The notes under the pieces: model-generated
Database searches by the model: none
Told to the model about the DNA's origin: nothing
Seen by the model: only the letters and a program-made list of their open reading frames with translations
From: Mycetohabitans endofungorum
Lineage (GTDB): Bacteria; Pseudomonadota; Gammaproteobacteria; Burkholderiales; Burkholderiaceae
Assembly (NCBI RefSeq): GCF_002927045.1
Contig: NZ_PRDW01000004.1
Coordinates: forward strand, 124,001 to 188,000
Length of the DNA stretch: 64,000 bases
Direction of reading: 5' to 3'
Position numbers and translations under genes: made by a program
Part shown: piece after piece, positions 36,284 through 47,700 of the stretch
How the letters are laid out: each line of letters opens with the position of its first letter
How positions within the stretch are numbered: position 1 is the first letter of the stretch

Positions 36284-37495
36284 TTAGAACCGGTGCACGA
36301 TCCCCGCGGCGGCGGCAAACTGACTTTGCGATGACGAGGGCGCAGCGTTCATCGCATCGCCGATCGACGCGGTGGCCTTGACCACGCCCGTGGTGCCGTC
36401 CGGTGCAACGGTAAACGTATTGCCGCTTGCCCGTTGGTAAGCCTGCACCATGTAGATACCGGTACGCTTTGACAGGCTATAGTACTGCGACAGATTGAAC
36501 TGATTATACCGCGCTGCGTGTTCGATTCCGTTGGCCTTACTTGCGCGCGCATGGTTATAGCCGGCAGCGAGGTCCCACACCGGGCTCGGTTTCCAATGCA
36601 GCGCTACACCTGCCGCATTGAATGTGGCTTGATTATGAAAGCGCGACAGAATACCTGGCACGTACTGTGTGTTCGTATAAGAGAGCGAAACATCAAAGTC
36701 AGGCGTAAATTTCCACCCGCCTGTCACGCCGACGCGTTGTTGTGCCTGCGCGGTTTGATACCCATAGTTGATCGCCGACACGGGGGGCTTGCCGTTGGAG
36801 TTGGTCGCCGATTGCACGTCCCACTCGCCGCCGCCGACGGCGGCGTTATTGACGCGTTGGAATCCCGCAGCGATACCGAACGGTCCGTTGATATATTGCA
36901 CGCCCGCACTCCACGTCGAACCACGGTACGCACTGCCGGGCACGCCCGCGAATGCATACGATCCTCCGAACTTCAGTCCATTGAGGTTGGGGGACATATA
37001 GACAATCGAACTGTTCGTGCGGTACGCCATATTAAGGGAGCTGATGTCACCCGGGTGCGAGCCGTACGCCGTGAGCCACGTCGTCGGGCTATATGGCGCG
37101 AGCAATGTGTAATAGGCTGTATATTGGCGGCCTGCTGTCACGGTCCCGAACTCAGGATGCGCCATGCCCACGAATGCCTGCCGACCGAACTGAGCGTTTT
37201 TTTCGAATAGGGCGTCACCATTTGCGCCGTTGAAACCGGCTTCTAGCGTGAATAGGGCCTTCAGCCCGCCGCCAAGATCTTCGTCGCCCTTGAAGCCGAT
37301 GCGGTTGCCTAACCAGACGCCGTGGGCCATCTTGATGGCCGACCGTCCGCCATTGATCGAGCCCGGCGCTGTCTGGCTAGTTTGATAGCCAATTCCGTTG
37401 TCCACGGCCCCATATAACGTGACGTTGCTTTGTGCCCAAGCGGCATTCGCGGCAAGGCCACTGAAGGCCACAATGGTCATCGCTCGCTTTTTCAT
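36284..37495 (-). CDS. Outer-membrane porin (Gram-negative general porin family)
   Basis: 403 residues from ATG 37495, with AAGGAGAACC directly upstream. The signal peptide MKKRAMTIVAFSGLAANAAWA is cleaved before QSNVTLYGAVDNGIGY, the typical start of Burkholderia OmpC-like porins. LGNRIGFKGDEDLGGGLKALF is the conserved second block, seen here as its GFKGDEDLG core. ATG and beta-barrel alternation continue to the C-terminal AAAGIVHRF, whose terminal Phe is the outer-membrane insertion signal. It forms 16-strand trimeric channels for small solutes; specificity is unknown. Confidence 0.93.
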   Translation of the reverse strand: MKKRAMTIVAFSGLAANAAWAQSNVTLYGAVDNGIGYQTSQTAPGSINGGRSAIKMAHGVWLGNRIGFKGDEDLGGGLKALFTLEAGFNGANGDALFEKNAQFGRQAFVGMAHPEFGTVTAGRQYTAYYTLLAPYSPTTWLTAYGSHPGDISSLNMAYRTNSSIVYMSPNLNGLKFGGSYAFAGVPGSAYRGSTWSAGVQYINGPFGIAAGFQRVNNAAVGGGEWDVQSATNSNGKPPVSAINYGYQTAQAQQRVGVTGGWKFTPDFDVSLSYTNTQYVPGILSRFHNQATFNAAGVALHWKPSPVWDLAAGYNHARASKANGIEHAARYNQFNLSQYYSLSKRTGIYMVQAYQRASGNTFTVAPDGTTGVVKATASIGDAMNAAPSSSQSQFAAAAGIVHRF

Positions 37496-37918
37496 TGGTT
37501 CTCCTTTTTTGCAGCTGACGCTGGTCGCGCGCTGCGTGTGGCGGTTCGGTTTGGACGGATTGAAGCCGTCAAAACGCAAGCTCGGCGGCAGCCTGTCCCG
37601 GACCTGACCACCCGGCAGGGCTGCACGCTACTTTGTGTCCGGCCATTCGACGGACCGGACAGTCTTAATGGTAAGTGGCAAAAAGTACGGCGTTTCGTGC
37701 GGATGGCTTGTTTAAAGCGGAATCTGGCGGCCAACGTACAGATATCAGGAAAAGATTGCGGTTCAGCAAACACTTTGCGGCGTGACACTAAAGTCATCCG
37801 GGATCACGCCGTCAAAGGACGGTAATGTCGGCATTTCGAAGATTGATCCGATGGGTCGATTAGTGTGAACAATGCAATCAAATTCGTAGTCGTTACTATG
37901 AATTTTGGAGCAGTGAGC
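37496..37918. other. Intergenic region upstream of the porin
   Basis: 423 bp expected to hold the porin promoter. It contains the inverted repeat GTCCGG/CCGGAC around 37638-37661. Near its right end a TACTAT at 37894-37899 could be a -10 for the small peptide at 37919. No other gene is seen. Confidence 0.4.
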
Positions 37919-38005
37919 ATGATGAAGCTAGCATTGAAATTGCTTTTGGCCGCCACGTTCCTACTGTTGATGTTCAGCAGCGCCATGTATGGATTGGCTC
38001 GTTGA
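37919..38005 (+). CDS. Possible 28-residue membrane peptide
   Basis: MMKLALKLLLAATFLLLMFS followed by SAMYGLAR: two positive charges, an 18-residue hydrophobic core, a short tail. GGAG lies 8 bases before the ATG. It is too short for family assignment. It could be a small inner-membrane protein, a toxin-like peptide or a signal-peptide relic of a lost gene. Confidence 0.35.
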   Translation: MMKLALKLLLAATFLLLMFSSAMYGLAR

Positions 38006-38158
38006 ACCAGTCGATCCATGCATGCGACGATGGGTCAGGGTCACCGTAAAAGCCTGGAGGCGTTTAAGTCGGCACACGATGGTCTGTCGTGGGCGACCGT
38101 GTGGTGGCTGGCTTCGATTGCGTACCGGTTACCCGGTCATCACATCGAGCCCGCGTCG

Positions 38159-39604
38159 CTATAGAATCGGCGCGAACAGCCGCGCGACGTGCATCGCCAT
38201 GCGCCGCCACGCCGGCGTGCGCGCGTGTTCGCTGGTTTGGACCGGATCAGACAACGCGAAATCGGCCTCGAGCATGGCCGCGACCTCTGCGGCAAACGTG
38301 GAATCGACAGTCAATAGCATGATCTCGAAGTTCAGGCGAAATGACCGATTATCGAGGTTCGCACTGCCGATCGCGGCGGCGACACAATCGATTAGCACAA
38401 CCTTTTGGTGAAGGAAGCCGGGGCGATAGCGGAAGACCTGGATGCCCGCATGCACCATGTCATGCGCGTACAGTCGGGAGGCTTCGAAAACGACGATATG
38501 ATCGCGGCGCGACGGAATCAGCACGCGCACGTCGACGCCGCGCATCACGGCGAGCCTGAGGGCGGCGAATACGGCCTCATCGGGTATCAAGTAAGGGCTG
38601 GTGATCCAGATGCGCTCGCGGGCCGCATGAATCGCTGCGACGAAGAACAGCGAGCAGGTTTCCTGACGGTCGGCCGGACCGCTGGCGATGACCTGACAAT
38701 GCATGTTGCCACCGCACGGGCGGATGGGTGGCGTGGTACGGGGCAGCCGCTGCGTGGCCCAGAACCAATCCTCGACAAACACGAATTCGATTTGCTTCAC
38801 CACGGGCCCACGCACTTCAACGTGCGTATCACGCCACGGCGATAACGGTGGTTTGCCACCCAGGTATTCGATACCGACGTTGTGGCCGCCAACGAATGCG
38901 CGTTCGCCATCGACGACGACGATTTTGCGGTGATTGCGGAAATTGAGTTGGAAGCGGTTGACGAAGCGGCGGTTGGTGGCGAACGCATGCACCTGCACGC
39001 CGCCGGCACGCAGCGCACTGACGTAGGCCACCGGCAGGTCGATACTGCCGATGCTGTCATACAGCAAATGCACCTGCACCCCTTGTGCCGCCTTGGCCAG
39101 CAGTGCATCGCGCAGCATGTCGCCGACTGTGTCGGCCCGAATGATGAAGAACTGGATGAGCACGTAGTGACGTGCCGCGTCGATTGCGTCGAAGATCGCC
39201 GCAAACGTCGCCTCGCCGTTGACCAGCGTGCGCACGTGGTTGCCGGCCAAAAACGGCATGCGCGCGAGCGACGACAGTGCGGTGATCGTCTGTACGTCCA
39301 GCCGATCGACCGGCGCGCTGTCCAGCGCGTCGGATTGCGTGCCGATGTCGCCGACCAGGTCCAAACGCCGCTCCCGGATCGCCTCGTACTCGACGCGTCG
39401 CGCGTCGACATAACCCTCGAAACGGCTACGCCCCAGGAAAAGGTACGGAACCAGCGTCAGGTAGGGCATTGCGACGAGCGAAACCGCCCACGCGATCGCC
39501 CCTTGCGACGTACGCGTGTGGAGAATCGCATGGCAGGCGGCGATGACGCCGAGCACATGCGCACAAGCGACCCATGTACCGAGATGGAGCCAATCCAGTT
39601 GCAT
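38159..39604 (-). CDS. cls: Cardiolipin synthase (phospholipase D family)
   Basis: 481 residues. It condenses phosphatidylglycerol into cardiolipin in the inner membrane. Two N-terminal membrane helices (about 8-28 and 35-58, PYLTLVPYLFLGRSRF) come first. Two PLD domains follow: HKD motif 1 in NHRKIVVVDGERAFVGGHN and HKD motif 2 in LHQKVVLIDCVAAAIGSANLD. The second has D-C rather than the usual D-G but keeps His, Lys and Asp. It could also be annotated clsA. It stands alone between the small peptide and prmB. Confidence 0.93.
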   Translation of the reverse strand: MQLDWLHLGTWVACAHVLGVIAACHAILHTRTSQGAIAWAVSLVAMPYLTLVPYLFLGRSRFEGYVDARRVEYEAIRERRLDLVGDIGTQSDALDSAPVDRLDVQTITALSSLARMPFLAGNHVRTLVNGEATFAAIFDAIDAARHYVLIQFFIIRADTVGDMLRDALLAKAAQGVQVHLLYDSIGSIDLPVAYVSALRAGGVQVHAFATNRRFVNRFQLNFRNHRKIVVVDGERAFVGGHNVGIEYLGGKPPLSPWRDTHVEVRGPVVKQIEFVFVEDWFWATQRLPRTTPPIRPCGGNMHCQVIASGPADRQETCSLFFVAAIHAARERIWITSPYLIPDEAVFAALRLAVMRGVDVRVLIPSRRDHIVVFEASRLYAHDMVHAGIQVFRYRPGFLHQKVVLIDCVAAAIGSANLDNRSFRLNFEIMLLTVDSTFAAEVAAMLEADFALSDPVQTSEHARTPAWRRMAMHVARLFAPIL

Positions 39605-39794
39605 GAAGGAAAGCGAGCCGATGACGGCTCGCGCAGTGCGGCATGCGTTGCATCTTACCTGTCATGGCCTTTTTTCGGCAGTGCCGATGTGGTGTGCATG
39701 CCGCAACGGCGCGTGTATCGGGGCGATGTGGCGCCGCAGCGTGCGGTTGCGTCTTTTGTTCAGCGGTGCTGTATCATGACAGGGCTGTCTTGCA

Positions 39795-40703
39795 TCATGA
39801 TTTGCGACGCGGCAGGTCTGCCGCACGCAGCAAGAAGACGCTGTCGTCGCCGGCATGGGTCGGCAGCCACGTCAGCGGCAGGCCGCCGAACGCGGCTTCG
39901 ACGTGGTGCCGCTCGTTGCCGATCTCGACGACCAGCAGGCCGTCGTCGGTCAGCCAGTCGCGCGCGGCGCCGATGATCCGGCGCACGATGTCCATGCCAT
40001 CGGAGCCCCCCGCCAGCGCCATGGCCGGTTCATGGCGATATTCGGCGGGCAATGCCTGCATCGACGCCTCGTTGACATAAGGCGGGTTGGCCAGAATCAA
40101 ATCGTACCGGCGTGGCGGCAGCGGCTCGAACAGGTCGCCTTCGAATAGCGTGATCCGCTCATTCAAGTCGTAGTCATCGACGTTGCGCTGCGCCACCTGC
40201 AGCGCATGCGCCGACAGATCGACCGCGTCGATCTCGGTGTAGGGGAATGCGTCGGCCGCCATGATCGCAAGGCAGCCAGAGCCGGTGCACAACTCGAGCA
40301 CCGCGCCTTGTTCGTCGGGCGTGTCGATCCACGGCGACAACCGCTCGAGCAGTAACTCACCGATGAGCGAACGCGGCACGATCACGCGCTCGTCGACATG
40401 GAAGCGATAGCCGTGCAGCCAAGCTTCGTGTGTCAGATAGGCGGCCGGTAACCGCTGCGTGACGCGCCGCTCGATGATGTCGAGTACCGCGCCGATTTCG
40501 TCGTCCAGCAGACGCGCATCAAGGAATGGGTCCAGCGTGTCGAGCGGCAGGTGCAGCGTATGGAGCACTAGATACGCGGCTTCATCATAAGCGTTTGCGT
40601 TGCCGTGGCCGAAGGCCAATTGAGCCTGGTTGAAGCGGGTGACCGCGTAGCGCAACAAGTCGCGGACGGTCGAAAACGAATGATTCATGGTAAGCGACGG
40701 CAT
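39795..40703 (-). CDS. prmB: Ribosomal protein L3 N5-glutamine methyltransferase PrmB
   Basis: 302 residues. PrmB methylates a glutamine in ribosomal protein L3. The N-terminal helical domain (TVRDLLRYAVTRFNQA) is followed by a Rossmann methyltransferase with LELCTGSGCLAIMAA for S-adenosylmethionine and the catalytic NPPYV motif. The conserved HVDERVIVPRS lies between. ATG 40688 (MNHSFSTVRD) may be the true start instead of 40703. It is the last gene of the dapC-dapD-yffB-dapE-prmB series, 97 bp after dapE. Confidence 0.93.
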   Translation of the reverse strand: MPSLTMNHSFSTVRDLLRYAVTRFNQAQLAFGHGNANAYDEAAYLVLHTLHLPLDTLDPFLDARLLDDEIGAVLDIIERRVTQRLPAAYLTHEAWLHGYRFHVDERVIVPRSLIGELLLERLSPWIDTPDEQGAVLELCTGSGCLAIMAADAFPYTEIDAVDLSAHALQVAQRNVDDYDLNERITLFEGDLFEPLPPRRYDLILANPPYVNEASMQALPAEYRHEPAMALAGGSDGMDIVRRIIGAARDWLTDDGLLVVEIGNERHHVEAAFGGLPLTWLPTHAGDDSVFLLRAADLPRRKS

Positions 40704-40800
40704 GAGCGCCGGGTTGAGCGTTGGCGGGTAGGAAGGGGCGCGGCGGCGTCAGGCCGGGCTGGGGTTGGCGCCGCCACGGTAGCGCCAACCGCCCCGTACA

Positions 40801-41940
40801 TCATGCAACGAGACGCTCCAGTACACCCCGATACACGTTTTTCAGCGGCTCAATGTGGGCCAACTCAATATGTTCATCGACCTTGTGAATCGACGCGTTA
40901 CACGGGCCAAACTCGATGACTTGCTTGCAGATCCGCGCAATGAAGCGGCCATCGGAGGTGCCGCCGGTGGTCGAGAGCGCGGGGCGTATGCCGGTCTCGG
41001 CCTCGATCGCCTGCTCGAGCGCGTTGGACAGCTCGCCGCGCGGTGTCAGGAACGGCATGCCGCTCAGGTTCCACGTCAATTCGTAGTCCAGCCCGTGGGC
41101 GTCGAGGATCGCGTGCACGCGCGCTTTCAACTCGTCGGGCGTCGTCGCGGTCGAGAAGCGGAAGTTGAAGTCGACGCTTGCACTGCCCGGGATGATATTA
41201 GTTGCGCCAGCTCCGGCATGCAGGTTCGATACCTGCCATGTGGTCGGCGGGAAGTACTCGTTGCCCTGGTCCCATGCTACGCGCACGAGGTCAGTCAGCG
41301 CGGGGGCGAGCAGGTGCACCGGATTCTTGGCCAGGTGTGGGTACGCGATATGACCCTGTATGCCACGTACGGTCAACGTACCGGACAGCGAACCGCGTCG
41401 CCCGTTCTTCACCGTGTCGCCGAAGCGATCGCCGGAGGTTGGCTCGCCGACCACGCAGTAGTCCAGGCGCTCGCCGCGCGCTTCGAGTCGTTCGACCACC
41501 TTGACCGTGCCGTAGCGCGCTGGTCCTTCCTCATCGCTGGTGATCAGCAGGCCGATCGAGCCGCGGTGCCGCGGATAGGCGGCGACGAACTCTTCGGCCG
41601 CGACGACAAAGGCGGCCAGCGACGCCTTCATGTCAGCCGCGCCGCGTCCGTACAGCCGGCCGTCACGTTGCATCGGAACGAATGGATCGCTGCTCCATTG
41701 CTCGAGCGGCCCGGTCGGCACCACGTCGGTATGGCCGGCGAACGCCAGCAGCTTGCCCGCCGGGCCGTCAGCGCCGCGCTTGAGTGCCCACAGGTTGGTG
41801 ACACCGCCCTCGGCGATGGTTTCACAGTTGAAACCGAGCGCCACGAGGCGCTCGGTCATCAATGCCTGGCAGCCTTCGTCCTCGGGCGTGACGGACGCAC
41901 AGCCAATCAGGGCCTCGGTTAGGGCAAGCGTGCGGCTCAT
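40801..41940 (-). CDS. dapE: Succinyl-diaminopimelate desuccinylase
   Basis: 379 residues. DapE removes succinate from N-succinyl-LL-2,6-diaminopimelate in lysine and peptidoglycan synthesis. It is a di-zinc M20 enzyme: GHTDVVP gives H70 and D72, [14 protein letters not shown] the bridging Asp, and TSDEEGPA the catalytic and metal Glu. The dimerisation domain sits in the middle. It lies 12 bp after the yffB-like gene in the lysine operon. Confidence 0.96.
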   Translation of the reverse strand: MSRTLALTEALIGCASVTPEDEGCQALMTERLVALGFNCETIAEGGVTNLWALKRGADGPAGKLLAFAGHTDVVPTGPLEQWSSDPFVPMQRDGRLYGRGAADMKASLAAFVVAAEEFVAAYPRHRGSIGLLITSDEEGPARYGTVKVVERLEARGERLDYCVVGEPTSGDRFGDTVKNGRRGSLSGTLTVRGIQGHIAYPHLAKNPVHLLAPALTDLVRVAWDQGNEYFPPTTWQVSNLHAGAGATNIIPGSASVDFNFRFSTATTPDELKARVHAILDAHGLDYELTWNLSGMPFLTPRGELSNALEQAIEAETGIRPALSTTGGTSDGRFIARICKQVIEFGPCNASIHKVDEHIELAHIEPLKNVYRGVLERLVA

Positions 41941-41952
41941 AGGCAGGAAAGG

Positions 41953-42327
41953 TCAGAACAGCGTTTGATACTGGTCGGCCGAGAAGCCGACCGCTTTAAT
42001 GCCGTCGTCGGCCACGACCACGGGACGCTTGATCACCGACGGCTTGTCGATCATCAATGCGATGGCGCCGTCAGTCGTGCCGGCCGCCGCCTTTTGCTCG
42101 TCGCTGAGCGCGCGCCATGTGGTGCCGCGCCGGTTCACGAGCGTGTCCAGCGGCACTTGGGCGAGCCAGCCGCGCAGCAATGCGGCGTCGACGCCGGCCT
42201 TTTTGACGTCGTGGAACGCGTACGTGACACCGTGCGCGTCGAGCCAGTCGCGCGCCTTTTTCACGGTGTCGCAGTTTGGGATACCGTAGACGGTCAGCGC
42301 GTTGCCGCGCGACTTGCTGGCGGCCAT
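41953..42327 (-). CDS. ArsC-family thioredoxin-fold protein, YffB/Spx type
   Basis: 124 residues. The YGIPNCDTVKKARDWL start has a single cysteine in place of the catalytic CxxS or CxxC, and NRRGTTWR and KPSVIKRPVV are typical of the ArsC/YffB subgroup. E. coli yffB also lies next to dapE. True arsenate reduction is unlikely. Its start directly abuts the dapD stop and it is 12 bp from dapE, so it is part of the operon. Function in the cell is unknown. Confidence 0.88.
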   Translation of the reverse strand: MAASKSRGNALTVYGIPNCDTVKKARDWLDAHGVTYAFHDVKKAGVDAALLRGWLAQVPLDTLVNRRGTTWRALSDEQKAAAGTTDGAIALMIDKPSVIKRPVVVADDGIKAVGFSADQYQTLF

Positions 42328-43155
42328 TCAGTCGCCCCGTAGCAGTTCGTTGATGCCGACTTTCGAACGGGTCTTGGCATCGACTTTCTTAACGATCACC
42401 GCGCAGTACAGGCTGTATTTGCCGTCAGCCGACGGCAGGTTGCCGGCCACGACGACAGAGCCCGGCGGCACGCGGCCGTACATGACTTCACCGGTCTCGC
42501 GATCATAGATTTTCGTGCTTTGGCCGAGATAAACGCCCATCGAGATGACCGAGTTCTCCCCGACGATCACGCCCTCGACCACTTCGGAGCGCGCGCCGAT
42601 GAAGCAGTTGTCCTCGATGATCACCGGATTGGCCTGCAGCGGCTCGAGCACGCCGCCGATGCCGACCCCGCCGGACAGATGAACGTTTTTGCCGATCTGC
42701 GCGCACGAGCCGACGGTGGCCCACGTGTCGACCATCGTGCCTTCATCGACGTATGCACCGATGTTGGTGTACGACGGCATCAGCACGACGTTCTTCGCGA
42801 TATACGAGCCGCGGCGCGCGATCGCCGGCGGCACGACACGAAAGCCCCCGGCGGCGAAGTCCTCGGGCGTATAGTTCGCGAACTTGGACGGCACCTTGTC
42901 GTAGAACTGCGAGTAGCCGCCGGCGGCCATCGGCACATTATCCTCGAGCCGGAACGACAGCAGCACCGCCTTTTTCAGCCATTGGTTGACGACCCAGTCG
43001 CCCTCTTTCTTTTCTGCCACGCGAAGCGTGCCGCGGTCCAGCTCGCCGATCACATGCGCGACAGCCTCGCGGATGTCGGCGGGGGCGGACTTCGATGACA
43101 GCTCGGCGCGGTTTTCCCAGGCGGTGTCGATGATTTGCTGCAATGGTTGCGACAT
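42328..43155 (-). CDS. dapD: Tetrahydrodipicolinate N-succinyltransferase
   Basis: 275 residues, the standard length. DapD adds succinyl to tetrahydrodipicolinate from succinyl-CoA. After a helical N-terminal domain comes a left-handed beta-helix of hexapeptide repeats (for example [22 protein letters not shown], represented by its [15 protein letters not shown] start). [17 protein letters not shown] is the substrate-binding core, seen here as its [12 protein letters not shown] part. I start at ATG 43155; the frame is open further upstream. It lies 68 bp after dapC. Confidence 0.95.
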   Translation of the reverse strand: MSQPLQQIIDTAWENRAELSSKSAPADIREAVAHVIGELDRGTLRVAEKKEGDWVVNQWLKKAVLLSFRLEDNVPMAAGGYSQFYDKVPSKFANYTPEDFAAGGFRVVPPAIARRGSYIAKNVVLMPSYTNIGAYVDEGTMVDTWATVGSCAQIGKNVHLSGGVGIGGVLEPLQANPVIIEDNCFIGARSEVVEGVIVGENSVISMGVYLGQSTKIYDRETGEVMYGRVPPGSVVVAGNLPSADGKYSLYCAVIVKKVDAKTRSKVGINELLRGD

Positions 43156-43223
43156 GGCTTGATGACTCGAATATGGTTGGTATCGATGCAATGCTTGCGC
43201 GCCGTGCGGTAGGCGTCGGCGCG

Positions 43224-44438
43224 CTACAGGCTTTGGCAGAATTGGACGATGCGCCGCGCGCCTTCGACGCATTCGGCGCTGTCCGCGACCAGCGCGATGC
43301 GCACGTAATCGCGTCCCGGGTTGGCGCCGTGCGCGGTGCGCGCGAGATACGAGCCTGGCAGGACGGTGACATTATAGTCGGCGTATAAGCGTCGCGCGAA
43401 TGTGCAATCGTCCAACCCGGTGCGCGACACCCGCGCCCACAGGTAAAACCCCGCGTCGGGCATCGTGACATCCAGCACGTCGGCCAGCATCGGGGTGACG
43501 GTGCCGAACTTCTCGACGTACTGCCGGCGGTTGTCGCACACGTGCTGCTCGTCGCCCCACGCAGCGATGCTCGCGGCCTGGTAGACGGGGCTCAATGCCG
43601 AACCGTGATAAGTACGGAACAACAGGAAGCGCTTCAGGATCGATGCGTCGCCGGCAACGAACCCGGAGCGCATGCCCGGCACATTCGAGCGCTTGGACAG
43701 GCTGGAGAACATTACGATGCGCTCGAAGCCGCGGCCCAGTGCATGGGCGGCCTGCAGCGCGCCGAGCGGCGGATTGCATTCGTCGAAGTAGATTTCGGAG
43801 TAGCACTCGTCGGACGCAATCGTGAAACCGAAGCGCTCGGACAGCGCGAAAATCTCCCGCCAGTCATCCAGGCTCAACACGGCGCCGGTCGGATTGCCCG
43901 GCGAGCACACGTACAGCAGCTGCGTGCGTGCCCAGACATCATGCGGCACCGTGCCGTAATCGCATACGTAGTGGCGGGCCGGATCGCTGTTCACGTAGTA
44001 CGGTTGCGCGCCGGCGAGCAGCGCCGCACCTTCGTAGATCTGATAGAACGGATTCGGGCACAGCACGACCGGCGGCCCGCCCGCGTCGCTTGCACGGCTC
44101 GCGTCGACGACCGTTTGTGCGAACGCGAATAGCGCCTCGCGTGAGCCGGCCACCGGCAACACGTCGGTGGCCGGGTCCACCGACGGCAATCCATAGCGGC
44201 GTTGCAGCCACGCTGCGATCGCGTGCCGCAACGGCAGCGTGCCGGCGGTCGCGGGGTACGACGCCAATCCATCGAGCGACGCGCGGACAGCCTCGCGAAC
44301 CAGCGCCGGCGTCGGATGCTTCGGCTCACCGATGCCGAAACTGATCGGCGCGTGGGCCGGCGAAGGCGTCACGCCGTCGAACAGCGCGCGCAGCTTTTCA
44401 AATGGATACGGTTGCAGCAGGTCGAGACGCGGATTCAC
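43224..44438 (-). CDS. dapC: Succinyldiaminopimelate transaminase
   Basis: 404 residues from GTG 44438, with AAAGG 7 bases upstream. A class I/II PLP aminotransferase giving N-succinyl-LL-diaminopimelate from the DapD product and glutamate. [16 protein letters not shown] and [10 protein letters not shown] bind the cofactor. The PLP lysine is in [16 protein letters not shown]. It is the first gene of dapC-dapD-yffB-dapE-prmB and divergent from smc with a 297-bp gap. The frame is open well upstream but the extra part is not protein-like. Confidence 0.94.
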   Translation of the reverse strand: MNPRLDLLQPYPFEKLRALFDGVTPSPAHAPISFGIGEPKHPTPALVREAVRASLDGLASYPATAGTLPLRHAIAAWLQRRYGLPSVDPATDVLPVAGSREALFAFAQTVVDASRASDAGGPPVVLCPNPFYQIYEGAALLAGAQPYYVNSDPARHYVCDYGTVPHDVWARTQLLYVCSPGNPTGAVLSLDDWREIFALSERFGFTIASDECYSEIYFDECNPPLGALQAAHALGRGFERIVMFSSLSKRSNVPGMRSGFVAGDASILKRFLLFRTYHGSALSPVYQAASIAAWGDEQHVCDNRRQYVEKFGTVTPMLADVLDVTMPDAGFYLWARVSRTGLDDCTFARRLYADYNVTVLPGSYLARTAHGANPGRDYVRIALVADSAECVEGARRIVQFCQSL

Positions 44439-44735
44439 TGGCAGGCCTTTGTGGCGACGTCGGGCATGGCGTCGGGCTGCCATGTCGACAATGAGGACAG
44501 GCGCCGCCGCACCGGTGCACGCGGCCGCCGCGTTGAACTCGGGTTGATTCACAAACGCATAATTATAGCGTGCCTGCGTGCGCGGGCGTGCCGCTTGCAC
44601 ACCACACTGCGTGATGAATGGCCCAAGCCGGTTTGGACCGCCAATCGGCGATGGTATGATTGGCCCCGAACGTCCGGGTGCCGCATGGGTGCCGCGCGGA
44701 CTCCATGCAATCTCTCTAGAACAGCGAATATCGCC

Positions 44736-47700
44736 GTGCGTCTGACCTCGATCAAGCTCGCTGGCTTCAAGTCCTTCGTCGATCCTACCCATTTCCAGGT
44801 GCCCGGCCAGCTCGTTGGTGTCGTCGGCCCCAATGGCTGTGGCAAGTCGAACATCATCGACGCGGTGCGCTGGGTGCTTGGCGAATCGCGCGCGTCCGAG
44901 TTGCGCGGCGAATCGATGCAGGACGTGATCTTCAATGGCTCGACTGCGCGCAAGCCGGCCAGTCGCGCCAGCGTCGAGTTGGTGTTCGACAACGGCGACG
45001 GGCGGGCGGCGGGCCAATGGAGCCAATACGCGGAAATCGCGGTCAAGCGCGTGCTCACGCGTGACGGTACGTCCAGCTACTACATCAACAACCTGCCGGC
45101 GCGTCGGCGCGACATCCAGGATATCTTTCTAGGCACGGGCCTGGGCCCGCGCGCGTACGCGATCATCGGCCAAGGCATGATCGCGCGGATCATCGAGGCC
45201 AAACCCGAGGAGTTGCGTGTCTTCCTGGAGGAGGCGGCCGGCGTGTCCAAATATAAGGAGCGGCGCCGGGAGACGGCGAACCGCCTGCACGACACGCGTG
45301 AAAACCTGACTCGCGTCGAAGATATCGTGCGCGAACTCGGCACGAATTTGGACAAGCTCGAGGGGCAGGCCGTGATCGCGCAGCAGTTCAAGGCGTTGCA
45401 GGCCGAGGGCGAGGAAAAGCAGCGACTGCTGTGGCTGCTGCGCAAGAACGAGGCGCAGGCCGAACAGGAGCGCCAGCAGCGGGCGATCGGCGCCGCGCAG
45501 GTCGAGCTTGAGGCACAGACGGCGAGGCTGCGCGAAGTCGAGGCGCAACTGGAGACGATGCGCGTTGCGCACTACGCGGCTAGCGATGCGATGCAGGGCG
45601 CGCAAGGGGCGCTGTACGAGGCCAATGCCGAGGTCAGCCGGCTGGAAGCGGAGATCAAATTCATCGTCGAGTCGCGCAGTCGTGTGCAGAACCAAATCGC
45701 GGCGCTCACCGCGCAGCGGGATCAGTGGCAGAGGCAGGCCGAGAAGGCGCGCGACGAGTTGGCCGACGCGCACGGGTTGCTTGCCGAGGCCGAGGAGCGG
45801 GCGGCGCGCACGCAGGACGACGCGGCTGCGCAAAACGATGCGCTGCCGGCGTTGGAAGCGCGGTGGCGCGATGCGCAGGCCAAGCTTAATGATGAGCGGG
45901 GTGCGATCGCGCAAGCGGAGCAATCGTTGAAGCTGGAGGCGACGCACCAGCGCAACGCCGACCAGCAACTGCAGCAGTTGCAGATGCGACTGGAGCGCCT
46001 GAGGAGCGAGCGGCAGGGACTGGACGCGCCGGATGAGGCGCAACTCGAGGAACTGCGCATACAGTTGGCCGAGCACGAGCAGATTCTGGACGATGCGCAA
46101 CAACGGCTCGCCGACGCGCAACAGCAGGTGCCGCAGCTAGACGAGGCGCGCCGTGCTGCGCAGGAGCGCGTGCAACAGGAAAACGCGCGGATCCACCAGC
46201 TCGATGCACGCTTGACCGCGCTCAAGCAGTTGCAGCAAAACGTGCAGACTCAGGGCAAGCTCCAGCCGTGGCTGGACAAGCACGAACTGGCCGCGCTGCC
46301 GCGCCTGTGGAAGAAGCTGCACATCGAGCCCGGCTGGGAAATAGCGCTGGAATCGGTCCTGCGCGAGCGACTGGCCGCGCTCGAAGTCTCGAATCTGGAC
46401 TGGGTCAACGCGTTCGCCACCGACGCGCCGCCGGCCAAACTCGCGTTCTATGCGCCGCCGCCGGCCGGCAAGCCGCTGCAGACGCCGGCCGGACTGCGGC
46501 CGTTGTTGGCGCTGCTGCGCATCGATGACCCGGGACTGCGCGCGGTGCTGGGCGACTGGCTCGCCAATGCGTTCGTGGCCGACGATCTCAGCCAGGCACT
46601 CGCCGCGCGCACCCAGCTGCCGGAGGGCGGATGCTTCGTCATTCAGGCCGGCCATCTGGTTACCCGCGTCGGCGTGCAACTGTACGCAGCCGATTCCGAG
46701 CAGGCCGGCATGCTCGCACGACAACAGGAAATCGACAATCTCGGGCGTGAGGTTCGCGCTCAGGCGCTATTGGCGGATGAAGCACGTGGTGCCGCGGTGC
46801 GCGCCGAGGCCGCGCATACGCAGGCCACGCAGGCGCTGGCCGACGCGCGGGCACAGGTCGAACGTGCGACGCAGCGGGTGCATGCATTGCAACTGGACGT
46901 GCTTAAGCTGACCCAGGCGCACGAGCGTTACACGCAGCGCAGCGCGCAGATCGGCGAGGAACTCGACGAGATCGCCGCGCAGATCGACGAGCAACGGGCA
47001 CTGCGCAGCGAGTCCGAGAGCAATTTCGAGCGTTTCGACACCGAGCTGGCCGAGTTGCAGGCGCGCTTCGAAGAAGGGCAACTGGCGTTCGAGGCGCTCG
47101 ACGAGACGTTGTCAGACGCACGCCAGAAGTCACGGGAGTTGGAGCGCGCGGCGCAGGATGCGGTCTATGCGCAGCGCAATGTCGCCGCCCGTATCGACGA
47201 ACTCACGCGCAGCATCCAGGTCGCGCTGGAGCAGGACGAGCGGGTTGCCGGTGCGCTGGAAGAGGCGCGCGCCGAACTGGAGACGATCAACGAGCAAACG
47301 GCCCATACCGGGTTGCAGCAAGCGCTGGCATTGCGCAGCGAGCGTGAGCAGGCGCTGCAGGCGGCGCGAGCCGAACTCGATGCGCTGACCGGACAATTGC
47401 GGCAGGCCGACGAGCAGCGCCTGGCCGCAGAGCGCTCGCTGCAGCCGCTGCGCGACAAGATTACCGAGTTGCAGCTCAAGGAGCAGGCGGCACGGCTCAA
47501 TCGCGAGCAGTTCGTCGAGCAACTGGAAGCAGCCGGCGTCGACGAGGCGGCGTTGCAAGCCAAGCTCGGCGCGGACATGAAGCCATCCTACCTGCAGGGC
47601 GAGGTGACGCGGATCAATCATGCTATCACCGCGCTTGGCCCGGTGAATATGGCGGCGTTGGACGAACTGAGCGCGGCCCGCGAACGCAAGCAGTTCCTGG

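Noticed and set aside
41953-42327. Arsenate reductase
   Set aside because: It is of the YffB/Spx-like subgroup, sits in the lysine operon and no ars genes are near.
43224-45026. 600-codon version of dapC
   Set aside because: The first 196 codons overlap the divergent smc start and are not protein-like; GTG 44438 has a ribosome site and begins the family sequence.
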